Below, in pieces: positions 8,162 to 16,185 of a stretch of DNA of 64,000 bases (position 1 is the stretch's first letter; the number at the start of each line of letters is the position of its first letter). Origin of the DNA: Desulfuromonas sp. KJ2020. GTDB lineage: Bacteria > Desulfobacterota > Desulfuromonadia > Desulfuromonadales > SZUA-540. The position numbers and the translations under genes are program-made. The notes below the pieces were generated by a model. That model searched no databases. It worked only from the letters and a program-made list of their open reading frames with translations, and was not told the DNA's origin. The DNA is taken from positions 279,192-343,191 of the forward strand of contig NZ_JAKUKE010000003.1 of the NCBI RefSeq assembly GCF_024197615.1, written 5' to 3'.

Positions 8162-9688
8162 TCAGGGCCAGCCCATTTGCAACAGTTGGGTCCGGATGAG
8201 CAGGGTGATTCCGCCTATGGCCGCGGCAATCCCCAAGCTCAGGAGCACCAGCCGTATCCCCCGAGGGAATTGTAGGGGCGGCCAGTGTGAATGCCAGGGA
8301 AATTCACCGGCGTAGCGGCGGCGAATTTCGGAGGCAGTGATAAGAAAGGTCAACCACATGGCCGCCAGGGCAAAGCCCGCCAGCACGTCACTGAGCCAGT
8401 GAACGCCCAGATAGACGCGGCTGAAGCCGATGAGCAGGGCAACGAAGCTGCCGCAAAAAAGCAGAACCGCCCGCGACTGCCAATCGCGGATATGGTCGAG
8501 CAGCATATAGGTCAATAAACCGTAAAAGACCAGGGCGACAAAGGCGTGGGCGCTGGGAAAACTGGCACTGAATGGCTCCAGATGGGGCAGCAGGGGAACG
8601 GGGCGGGGACGGTCGAAGACGAATTTGAGGGCAAAAACGAGTATTTCCCCCCCCAGCGTGCCGGCGGCGAGGATCGTGGCCGAAAAGAAACGCTGGTAAA
8701 GCATCAGCCAGAACAGAGCCAGCAGGCCCAGAATAAGCACGGCTCCCGCACTACCCAGAGTGGTGACGGCCAGAAAGAAGGCGTCGGCCACGGGGTGTTT
8801 CAGCTTGGACACTTCCGCGTAAACCCACAGGTCCACGCGAAAGAGAGGCTCCCGGATGTGCATGGCGTTGGTCAACCCGACGAACAGGGTGGCAAAGATG
8901 GCGCTGAAAAGCAGCCCCGTGGTCAGGTAGAGGCCGGCCCCTTTGCGCAGGCTGAAGCGGTCGGCCAGAAACTGCCAAAGCAGGGGATAACGGCGCTGCA
9001 GCCGTTGCGCCGTCGGCCCCTGCAAAAGGCGTTCACCCTGCCGCCGCAGCCTCAACCAGCCGCGCGTGCCCAGGTCGACCAGCCGCGGCGCCAGCTTTTT
9101 CCAAAAGAGGCCGTTGAGAATCAGCAGCACCACCAAAGCCGTTACCGCCAGGCTCAGCTGTCCGGTCAGCCGCCGGACCTGCTGCCAACTGGCGCCGCCG
9201 AGGTAGCCGAGGCCCGGGTAGCTCAGGCCCCAGAGGATGGCGCTGATCAGCGTATAGAGGACAAAGGGCAGCGGGCGCATGCGGGCGCTGCCAGCGACAA
9301 AGGGGATGAAACCGCGGATGGGGCCGGTAAAGCGCCCCATAAAGACGCTCTTGCCACCATGCGCAGCGAAAAACGCTTCCGCCCGATGAACCAGGGCGCG
9401 ACGTTTATGCAGGAAGGGCCGCTGCATGAGCTGAGACCCCAGTCTGGCACCCAACCAGAAGCTGAGCAAATCGCCGAACAGAGCACCAAGGGCGGCGCTC
9501 CCCATCAAGGGAAGGATCGCCCCTTTGCCGCTGGTGACCAGGAACCCGGCAAAGACCACCAGCACACTCCCCGGCATGAGCAGACCGATGCCGACGATGG
9601 ATTCAAAGAGGGAGATAAAGGCGATAAGCAGGTAGTAACTGCCACCCTGCGGCAGCCAGGCAAAGAGCTCCTGCAGCCAGACTTCCAT
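8162..9688 (-). CDS. DedA-PAP2 fusion membrane protein
   Basis: A 508-residue inner-membrane protein joining two lipid-handling modules. Residues about 10-200 are a DedA/VTT domain (GxxxPG in LLMPGSVL, FMGRFTGPIRGFIPF), a family linked to undecaprenyl-phosphate or phospholipid transbilayer movement. Residues about 330-470 are a PAP2 phosphatase with the three motifs KFVFDRPRP, SFPSAHAF and SRVYLGVHWLSD. Motif 2 reads PSAH rather than the usual PSGH. Family knowledge suggests dephosphorylation of a polyprenyl or lipid pyrophosphate coupled to its flipping. An AAAGGA ribosome site precedes the ATG, and the HD-hydrolase gene ends 13 bases upstream, so the two are likely cotranscribed. Confidence 0.9.
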   Translation of the reverse strand: MEVWLQELFAWLPQGGSYYLLIAFISLFESIVGIGLLMPGSVLVVFAGFLVTSGKGAILPLMGSAALGALFGDLLSFWLGARLGSQLMQRPFLHKRRALVHRAEAFFAAHGGKSVFMGRFTGPIRGFIPFVAGSARMRPLPFVLYTLISAILWGLSYPGLGYLGGASWQQVRRLTGQLSLAVTALVVLLILNGLFWKKLAPRLVDLGTRGWLRLRRQGERLLQGPTAQRLQRRYPLLWQFLADRFSLRKGAGLYLTTGLLFSAIFATLFVGLTNAMHIREPLFRVDLWVYAEVSKLKHPVADAFFLAVTTLGSAGAVLILGLLALFWLMLYQRFFSATILAAGTLGGEILVFALKFVFDRPRPVPLLPHLEPFSASFPSAHAFVALVFYGLLTYMLLDHIRDWQSRAVLLFCGSFVALLIGFSRVYLGVHWLSDVLAGFALAAMWLTFLITASEIRRRYAGEFPWHSHWPPLQFPRGIRLVLLSLGIAAAIGGITLLIRTQLLQMGWP

Positions 9689-9701
9689 CCACAGTCCTTT
9701 C

Positions 9702-10259
9702 TCAGACCGGCACGCCGGTGGAAAAATAGCGGTGCCACTGGTCGAAGACGATCACCTTGTCACGACCGAAGCGCTCCAGGCTCTGGCGGACCGCCTCCAC
9801 CGACCGTTCCTCGTCATTCTCCAGCGGGTTTTTGGAAAAGAAGAGATCGGCGTAGGCCACGATCTCTTCCTCCAGGGTTTTGGGTACCATGTTTCGCACG
9901 GGCAGAGGCAGCTTGTCACGGGCGATCTCCCGCGCCGTCAGGCCGACCCCGATATGGCGTTCGCAGACCAGGGCATGTCTGGGGAAGCCTTCCTCTTCCA
10001 GAATTTCCCGGCCCTTGTAGCCGTGGGCCAGATAAGGCAGGTCGCCGTGGCAGCCCAGTTCGGGGGCATGGGTACGGCAGATACCGATATCGTGCAGGAA
10101 GGCCGCTTCCTGCACGAACTTCAGGTTGACGCGGCTGCTGCCGAGTTTTTCGGCAATTAGGCCGGCCTTCTCGGTCACCTTGTGGCTGTGTCCAAGAAGG
10201 ATGTCGTGGGCCTTGGTGCCTGGCGGGTAGTAAGTGTTGAAAATCCTCATCAGGTCCAA
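9702..10259 (-). CDS. HD-domain phosphohydrolase
   Basis: A 185-residue cytoplasmic metal-dependent phosphohydrolase of the HD superfamily. Visible ligands are the early histidine in LGHSHKV, the LHDIGI motif (about residue 55) and HIGVGL further on. The start is chosen as TTG at 10259 because the AAGGAG site ends 7 bases before it; the in-frame ATG at 10250 would be 16 bases away. The substrate (nucleotide or phospho-metabolite) cannot be told from sequence. It is the first gene of a minus-strand run with DedA-PAP2 and aguAB. Confidence 0.85.
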   Translation of the reverse strand: MDLMRIFNTYYPPGTKAHDILLGHSHKVTEKAGLIAEKLGSSRVNLKFVQEAAFLHDIGICRTHAPELGCHGDLPYLAHGYKGREILEEEGFPRHALVCERHIGVGLTAREIARDKLPLPVRNMVPKTLEEEIVAYADLFFSKNPLENDEERSVEAVRQSLERFGRDKVIVFDQWHRYFSTGVPV

Positions 10260-10292
10260 CAGAAAACTCCTTTTATCTCTGCAGGTTTTGTC

Positions 10293-10321
10293 TTGACCCC
10301 TGTCAGCCTGTAATCAATAAT
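10293..10321 (+). promoter_or_regulatory. Candidate sigma-70 promoter for RND efflux operon
   Basis: TTGACC at 10293-10298, a 17-base spacer and AATAAT at 10316-10321, about 68 bases before the adaptor start codon. The -10 match is imperfect. Confidence 0.45.
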
Positions 10322-10388
10322 ACGCACCTGTGCGCTGGGTTTGCAGCAACTTTAATTTTATCATTTAATTATCATCACGGGATCAAGC

Positions 10389-11501
10389 ATGAAAGTCGAT
10401 TTTTGCCGTCGAGGTCAAGGCACAGGTTCTGGAAAAGGGCGGACCCACCTGCTGGCCCGATGGGGGCTGGCCCTGCTGGCCCTGGCGCTGCTGTTGGGCT
10501 GCAGCGATAAAGAGAACCAGCCATCGGCCGCTGCCGCCGAGCGTCCCGGACAGATCCCCACGGTAGAGGTGCAGGTACTGCAGCCGGAAAACCTCGAAGA
10601 GACCTTCACCCTGCCGGGCACGCTGGAAGCCTGGGAGGATCTGACCCTCTCCGTCGAAGTCGCCGGCACCGTCCGGCAGATCGGTCCCCAGGAAGGCGAT
10701 CAGCTCAAGGCGGGCGCGACGATCCTGCACATGGATACGGACATTCTGGAGACCAGCCTCGAACGGGCCGAGGCCGATTATCGCCTGCGGCAGAAAGAAC
10801 TGGAGCGGATTCGGCGCCTGCGTGAACAAAACTTCGTCAGCGCCCAGGAACTTGATAAGGCCATCAATGCCTTTGATGTGGCTGACGCCGAGCGCAGCCG
10901 CCTGCAGACGACCCTGGCAAAAAGCGCCCTGCGAGCCCCCGTGGCCGGGCGGCTCGATCGCCTGCTGGTGGATCGGGGGGAATATGTCAAGGAGGGGACT
11001 GCCGCCGCTGTAGTTATTCAGGTCGACCGCCTCAAGGTGCTCATCGAAGTGCCGGAAAAAGATGTGGCTTTCGTCCAGGTTGGCGACCAGGTGCGCATCG
11101 AGCAGGCCGCCATTGAAGGTTTGCCGCAGATCGTTTTGCCCGGAGAGATCATCCACCTGGCCTATAAAGCCGATACGTCCACCAAGACCTACCTGGCCAA
11201 GATCGAAGTGAACAACGGCACCGGTCTGCTGCGCCCCGGCATGATCGTGCGCACCCGCATCGTGCGCCGCAGTCTCCCGGATGTGCTGGCGGTTCCGTTG
11301 TATGCTGTCGTGGAAAGAGAGGGGCAGAAATTCCTCTTTGTCGAAGAAGGGGGAGCCGTTTTTCGTCGCCCCGTTGAGTTGGGGGCCGTCATTGGGGATA
11401 AGGTGGTCATTGTCCGCGGAGCCTCTGCCGGCGAACGCCTGGTGGTCAAGGGGCAGCAGCTCATGACCGATGGGGCCAAAGTCAAGGTGGCAGGCGACTG
11501 A
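10389..11501 (+). CDS. RND efflux periplasmic adaptor (MFP) lipoprotein
   Basis: A 370-residue membrane-fusion protein that links an inner-membrane RND pump to an outer-membrane channel. An N-terminal hydrophobic helix ends in the lipobox LLGC, so it is probably acylated and periplasmic. It then shows the barrel-sandwich (about residues 70-105 and 185-215) around a coiled-coil hairpin rich in Glu/Arg/Leu (about 110-180), followed by beta-barrel and membrane-proximal domains. It is followed one base after its stop by the pump gene, as in acrAB-type operons. The substrate is not evident. No outer-membrane TolC gene lies nearby. Confidence 0.92.
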   Translation: MKVDFCRRGQGTGSGKGRTHLLARWGLALLALALLLGCSDKENQPSAAAAERPGQIPTVEVQVLQPENLEETFTLPGTLEAWEDLTLSVEVAGTVRQIGPQEGDQLKAGATILHMDTDILETSLERAEADYRLRQKELERIRRLREQNFVSAQELDKAINAFDVADAERSRLQTTLAKSALRAPVAGRLDRLLVDRGEYVKEGTAAAVVIQVDRLKVLIEVPEKDVAFVQVGDQVRIEQAAIEGLPQIVLPGEIIHLAYKADTSTKTYLAKIEVNNGTGLLRPGMIVRTRIVRRSLPDVLAVPLYAVVEREGQKFLFVEEGGAVFRRPVELGAVIGDKVVIVRGASAGERLVVKGQQLMTDGAKVKVAGD

Positions 11502-11502
11502 C

Positions 11503-14500
11503 ATGCTCATCACCGATGCCGCCATCAGCCGCCGCAGCACCGTTTTTGCCCTCATGGTCATCGCCGTCATCAGCGGCCTGTACAGTTATCTGACCCTGCC
11601 CCGGGAATCGACTCCCGACATCACCGTGCCCTATGTGCTGGTGCAGACCATCTATGAAGGGGTGGCACCCGCCGACATCGAAACCCTCATTACCCTGCCC
11701 ATCGAACGCAAACTCAAAGGCTTGAAGAACGTGGAGGAAATCCGCTCGGTCAGCGCCGAAGGCTCCTCCATGATCACCATCGAATTTACCCCCGATGTCG
11801 ATATCGAAAACGCCCTGCAGTGGGTGCGCGACAAGGTCGATCAGGCCAAAGGCGAACTCCCCGACGACCTGGAGGATGACCCTTCCATTCTGGAGATTAA
11901 CCTCTCCGAGTTCCCTATCCTCGCCGTGGCTGTTTCGGGGAACGTCGACGAACGGATCCTCAAGGCCGTGGCCGAGGAGCTGGAGGATCGTATCGAGGAG
12001 ATCCCCGGGGTGCTCGACGTGGTGCTGGCCGGGGCCCGTGAACGGCAGATCCGGGTGGAATTCGACCCCGAGCGGCTGGCTGCCTACCGGCTCTCCTTCT
12101 CGGAGATTCTCGCTGCCATCCAGCGGGAAAACGTCAATATCCCCGGCGGCAGCATCGACATCGGCCGCGGCAAGTATCTCTTGCGCATCCCCGGCGAGTT
12201 TACCGACCCGGCCCAGATCGACAACCTGGTGCTGGTCAGTCGCGACAGCCGTCCCATCTATTTCAAGGACGTCACCACCGTCCACGACAGTTTCGAAGAC
12301 CGCACCAGCTATGCCCGTCTGAACGGCCGCGACAGCGTCACCCTTTCCATCAAAAAGAGAACGGGGGAGAACATCATCGCCGTGGCCGACCAGGTCTTTG
12401 CCCTACTCGGCGAAGCGGAGCGCCTGCTGCCCGATGGGGTGCAGCTCGCTGTCACCCTCAACCAGTCCAAGGACATCCGCCGTATCGTCGCCGAGTTGGA
12501 GAACAATATCCTCAACGGCCTCATTCTGGTCATTCTCGTTCTCTTTCTCTTCCTCGGCTTCACCAACTCTCTCTTTGTCGCCCTGGCGATTCCCTATTCC
12601 ATGCTGCTCTCCTTTACCATTCTGCAGGCGATGGGCATCACCCTCAACATGGTGGTACTCTTCAGTCTGATTCTGGCCCTGGGCATGCTGGTGGACAACG
12701 CCATCGTCATTGTCGAAAATATCTACCGTCACATGCAGGAAGGCAAGGGGCGCCTTGACGCCGCCCGCGAGGCGGTGTCCGAGGTGGGCTGGCCGGTGAT
12801 CAGTTCGACCCTGACGACCCTGTGCGCCTTTTTCCCTATGATCTTCTGGCCGGGGATTATGGGGGAATTTATGCGATTTTTGCCTCTGACCCTCATCGTC
12901 ACCCTGAGTGCCTCCCTCTTTGTCGCCCTGGTTATCAATCCCGTCGTCTGCGCCAGCTTCATGCGGGTGCCCTCCGAACGGGCTGCCGGAACACAGCGGG
13001 AGCCCTTCATTCTGCGGCTTTACCGCCGGACGCTGGAGGTGGCTTTGCGTTTTCGAGGGCTGGTCGTGCTGGCCTCGGTAGTTTCGCTGGTGGGACTGAC
13101 GGCCATCTACGCCATCTATGGTCACGGGGTCGAACTCTTCCCCGACACGGAGCCCAACCGGGCTTTCGTGGAGATCAAGGCGCCGGAAGGGGCCAATCTC
13201 GATACCAGCAACGCCCTGGCCCTGGCGGTGGAAGAGGTGGCTCTGCAGGAGCCGGATATCCGCTATGTCATCGCCGAGGTCGGGGTAGGGTCGAGCGGCG
13301 ACAGCGGCGGCTCCACCGGACAGGCCCACATGAGCAAGATCTCCCTCGATTTTCAGGAGCGTCGCGACCGTCAGGAAAACTCCAATGCCGTTCTCGCCCG
13401 TATCCGTCAGGCGGTGGTGCCCTTCCCCGGGGCGGAAATCAAGGTGGAGAAACAGGAGGAGGGGCCCCCCACGGGGCCACCGGTCAACGTGGAAATCAGC
13501 GGTGAAGAAGTCGCGACCCTGGGCGCGCTGGCCAGCCAGGCCAAGGCCCTTATTCAGGATGTACCCGGTCTGGTTGACCTCAAAGACGATTTTTCCATGG
13601 CCATGCCGGAGATTCGGGTGGTAGTCGACCGCGAAAAAGCCAGTCTGCTCGGCCTGTCGACGGCCGAGATCTCCCGCACCGTCAAGGCGGCCATCAGCGG
13701 CAGCAAGCTCGGCGTCTACCGGGAAGGCAAAGACGAGTATGACATCGTCGCCCGCCTGCCGGAGCCCCGCCGCCGGGAGTTCAGCGACATCGAGAACCTG
13801 CTGGTGCCCACCCAGGCCGGTGCGCCGATCCCACTGTCGACGGTGGCCCAGGTGGAACTAGGCACCGGTTTCGGCTCCATCCGTCGCCTCAACCAGAAGC
13901 GAGTGGTGACCCTGTCGGCCAACACCTACGGCCGCAACAGCAACGAAGTGCTGCGCGAGGTGCAGGGGCGTCTGGCCGGCCTCGACCTGCCGGCCGGTTA
14001 TCGCGTCAACTTCTCCGGTGAGCAGGAAGAACAGCAGAAGGCCACCGCCTTTCTCGGCAAGGCTTTTCTGGCGGCGGTCTTCCTCATTACATTGATTCTT
14101 ATCACCCAGTTCAATTCGCTGTCCCAATCGCTCATTGTCATGACCTCGGTGGTTCTTTCTTTGTCCGGCGTCTTTTTCGGCCTGCTGGTGACCGTGACCC
14201 CCTTTGGCATCATCATGACCGGCATCGGCGTCATCTCCCTGGCCGGGGTGGTGGTCAACAACGCCATCGTGCTCATCGACTACATCAACCAGCTGCGCAA
14301 GCAGGGGCTGGAGCTGAATGAAGCCCTTATCCGGGCCGGGGTGGTGCGCTTTCGCCCCGTCATGCTGACGGCCATGACCACCATCCTCGGCCTGCTGCCC
14401 ATGGCCGTGGGCCTGAGTTTCGACTTTCGCAGCCTCGCCTGGGAGATCGGCGGCGAGTCGGCCGAGTGGTGGGGGCCCATGGCCATCGCGGTGATCTTCG

Positions 14501-14598
14501 GTCTCGCCGTGGCCACCATGCTCACTCTGGTCGTGGTGCCGGTCCTCTATTCCCTGTCCCAGTCCCTGCTGGCGCGGGTTAAGGGAGGTGAGGCGTGA
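11503..14598 (+). CDS. RND efflux transporter (AcrB/HAE family)
   Basis: A 1031-residue proton-driven pump of the inner membrane. The start is ATG at 11503, two bases after the adaptor stop; the first helix (RRSTVFALMVIAVISG) and the PRESTPDI segment are typical. Twelve transmembrane helices occur in two sets separated by large periplasmic domains. The helix-4 proton-relay motif reads GMLVDNAIVIVEN, with Asp-Asn in place of the Asp-Asp of AcrB, a common variant. The second-half counterpart is GVVVNNAIVLIDY. Length and domain order are normal. The last codons run to within 5 bases of the convergent MFS gene. Confidence 0.95.
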   Translation: MLITDAAISRRSTVFALMVIAVISGLYSYLTLPRESTPDITVPYVLVQTIYEGVAPADIETLITLPIERKLKGLKNVEEIRSVSAEGSSMITIEFTPDVDIENALQWVRDKVDQAKGELPDDLEDDPSILEINLSEFPILAVAVSGNVDERILKAVAEELEDRIEEIPGVLDVVLAGARERQIRVEFDPERLAAYRLSFSEILAAIQRENVNIPGGSIDIGRGKYLLRIPGEFTDPAQIDNLVLVSRDSRPIYFKDVTTVHDSFEDRTSYARLNGRDSVTLSIKKRTGENIIAVADQVFALLGEAERLLPDGVQLAVTLNQSKDIRRIVAELENNILNGLILVILVLFLFLGFTNSLFVALAIPYSMLLSFTILQAMGITLNMVVLFSLILALGMLVDNAIVIVENIYRHMQEGKGRLDAAREAVSEVGWPVISSTLTTLCAFFPMIFWPGIMGEFMRFLPLTLIVTLSASLFVALVINPVVCASFMRVPSERAAGTQREPFILRLYRRTLEVALRFRGLVVLASVVSLVGLTAIYAIYGHGVELFPDTEPNRAFVEIKAPEGANLDTSNALALAVEEVALQEPDIRYVIAEVGVGSSGDSGGSTGQAHMSKISLDFQERRDRQENSNAVLARIRQAVVPFPGAEIKVEKQEEGPPTGPPVNVEISGEEVATLGALASQAKALIQDVPGLVDLKDDFSMAMPEIRVVVDREKASLLGLSTAEISRTVKAAISGSKLGVYREGKDEYDIVARLPEPRRREFSDIENLLVPTQAGAPIPLSTVAQVELGTGFGSIRRLNQKRVVTLSANTYGRNSNEVLREVQGRLAGLDLPAGYRVNFSGEQEEQQKATAFLGKAFLAAVFLITLILITQFNSLSQSLIVMTSVVLSLSGVFFGLLVTVTPFGIIMTGIGVISLAGVVVNNAIVLIDYINQLRKQGLELNEALIRAGVVRFRPVMLTAMTTILGLLPMAVGLSFDFRSLAWEIGGESAEWWGPMAIAVIFGLAVATMLTLVVVPVLYSLSQSLLARVKGGEA

Positions 14599-14603
14599 GG
14601 CGG

Positions 14604-15827
14604 TTAATCCTTCACGGCGTTCGGTCGTGTTGCTTGGCTGTGCAGAAAGAGGATGGCAAAGGGGAGCAAAAGTAGGGCAAAGGCGGCGGCGAGCACCAGG
14701 AAGGTCGTGGCCAGTCCCTGATGGTCGGCCAAGCGGCCCACCAGCGGGCTGCTGGCGACAAAGAGCAGGCGAAAAACGAGGGATTTGAGCGAGAGGATGC
14801 TGGCGCGGGTGCCGGGACGGCTTTCCCTTTGCAGGTGGTGGCGCAGCAGCGGCCCCTGCAGACCGCGCATGGCGGTCAGCAGATAATAGAATACGAAGCC
14901 CCAGACGCTTTCCACCAGCCCCAGTCCGACATAGCCGGCGACCACCAGACAAAGGCAGAGGATGATCATGCCGCGATGGCCCAGGTGGAAGCTGAGGCGG
15001 TGGCTGAGCAGAGAGAAGAGGGCGACGGTCAGATTGGCCCCGGCCCACACCGGTCCAAACCAGGCCAGGGGCACGCCGGCGAGCTGCATGGTGGGCTGAA
15101 TGAGCCAGACGGGGATGAAGGAGGCCAGTCCCAGCAGGGCGGCCAGGGCGATGCCGTAGCGCAGTCGACGATTCTCCAAAAGGGCGTGGCGGCTGATCTG
15201 GATGGCCTCGGTCACACCGGCGCTGAGTGTTCCCTGATGCAGGTGCGGCGGCTCCCGCAGGGTGCGGGTGAGGATGAAGGCCAGCGCCCATACGGCAATC
15301 TGCAGAAAGAAGGGAGTCAGGGGAGCGAAAGCATAGAGGGTGCCGGCAAAGAGGGCCCCGGCCGCTTCGCCGCATTGGGCCCAGCCCGTCATGCGGCCAT
15401 CCAGGCGCGCGTAGTGCTCCTCCTGACCGTCGGCCTTCAGTGTTTCGAAGAGCAGGGCGCTGTCGGCGCCGCTGATGAAGGCATAGGAGATGCCCAGCAG
15501 GATTTCGGCCCCCAGCACACCGGCGAAGGAGCCGGCGACGGTGTACCAGCTCCAGCCGGCGATGCCCAGCAGCGAAGCCAGGCTGAGGGTGAGACGATAG
15601 CCCAGGCGGTCGCTCAGGTAGCCTGAAGGGTACTCCATCAGCAGGGTCGCCAGCGAAAAGATGGCCTGCAGCAGCAGGATTTCGCTCAGCGACAGCCCGA
15701 TGTGGTCCTTCCAGAACAGGGTGATGATGGCCATGGGAAAGAGGGCCATCTTGAGAAAGGAAAAGGCGTAGAGCTTGCGGATGTTGGCGGTCAAGGTCAC
15801 AGGCTGGCCTCGCAGGTCTGGGGCCAA
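14604..15827 (-). CDS. MFS transporter
   Basis: A 407-residue inner-membrane carrier of the major facilitator superfamily. About eleven to twelve hydrophobic helices are seen, with the loop 2-3 signature GYLSDRLGYR near residue 70. The C-terminal half contains GRLADHQG, a degenerate repeat of the same motif. The start is uncertain: TTG at 15827 follows a GGGGA sequence, while a GTG at about 15800 would remove nine residues. It may be translated from the same message as the upstream ferredoxin gene, whose stop is 18 bases away. The substrate is unknown. Confidence 0.85.
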   Translation of the reverse strand: MAPDLRGQPVTLTANIRKLYAFSFLKMALFPMAIITLFWKDHIGLSLSEILLLQAIFSLATLLMEYPSGYLSDRLGYRLTLSLASLLGIAGWSWYTVAGSFAGVLGAEILLGISYAFISGADSALLFETLKADGQEEHYARLDGRMTGWAQCGEAAGALFAGTLYAFAPLTPFFLQIAVWALAFILTRTLREPPHLHQGTLSAGVTEAIQISRHALLENRRLRYGIALAALLGLASFIPVWLIQPTMQLAGVPLAWFGPVWAGANLTVALFSLLSHRLSFHLGHRGMIILCLCLVVAGYVGLGLVESVWGFVFYYLLTAMRGLQGPLLRHHLQRESRPGTRASILSLKSLVFRLLFVASSPLVGRLADHQGLATTFLVLAAAFALLLLPFAILFLHSQATRPNAVKD

Positions 15828-15845
15828 GATGAATCCCCGATCCGT

Positions 15846-16055
15846 CTAGTCCTGCCAGTGAATGCAGGCGGCGGGGCAGTTGTCCATGGCCTGCTCGATC
15901 TTCTCCTCCGAAGCGCCGGTGGGGTTGTAGACGAAGGATTTGTGATGGTGATGATCGTCTCCCTCGCCTTGCATGCGAAAGACCTCGGGGCAGATGCTGA
16001 CACAGACTTCGCAGCTGATGCATTCATCCTGATCGACAACGGGTATGCGGGACAT
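15846..16055 (-). CDS. Small [4Fe-4S] ferredoxin with histidine run
   Basis: A 69-residue soluble electron carrier. Cysteines in DECISCEVCVSICP plus the distal NCPAACIHW match the three-plus-one pattern of Desulfovibrio-type monocluster ferredoxins; two further cysteines (in SICP and AACI) could hold a disulfide or be spare ligands. An unusual GDDHHHHK stretch lies in the central loop. It is the promoter-proximal gene of a short minus-strand unit with the MFS transporter and diverges from the histidine kinase. A redox partner is not evident here. Confidence 0.9.
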   Translation of the reverse strand: MSRIPVVDQDECISCEVCVSICPEVFRMQGEGDDHHHHKSFVYNPTGASEEKIEQAMDNCPAACIHWQD

Positions 16056-16185
16056 GGCAGAAATCCTTTCCGGGGAAAATGATCGGCATCATAACAGCTT
16101 GATCTTCTCTTGACTATTGGAAATCTTACCCATCAAAACGCTGGTGGCGCAAACGGATATATTGTGGATTTTTTAAAGGTGGCCC

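Noticed and set aside
8546-10129. Open frame of 527 codons on the plus strand
   Set aside because: Antisense to DedA-PAP2 and the HD hydrolase, both of which have clear motifs and ribosome sites; Gln/Gly/Arg-rich shadow.
13858-16023. Open frame of 721 codons on the minus strand
   Set aside because: Covers the end of the RND pump in antisense and the MFS and ferredoxin genes in another frame; no domain and low-complexity His/Arg/Gly composition.
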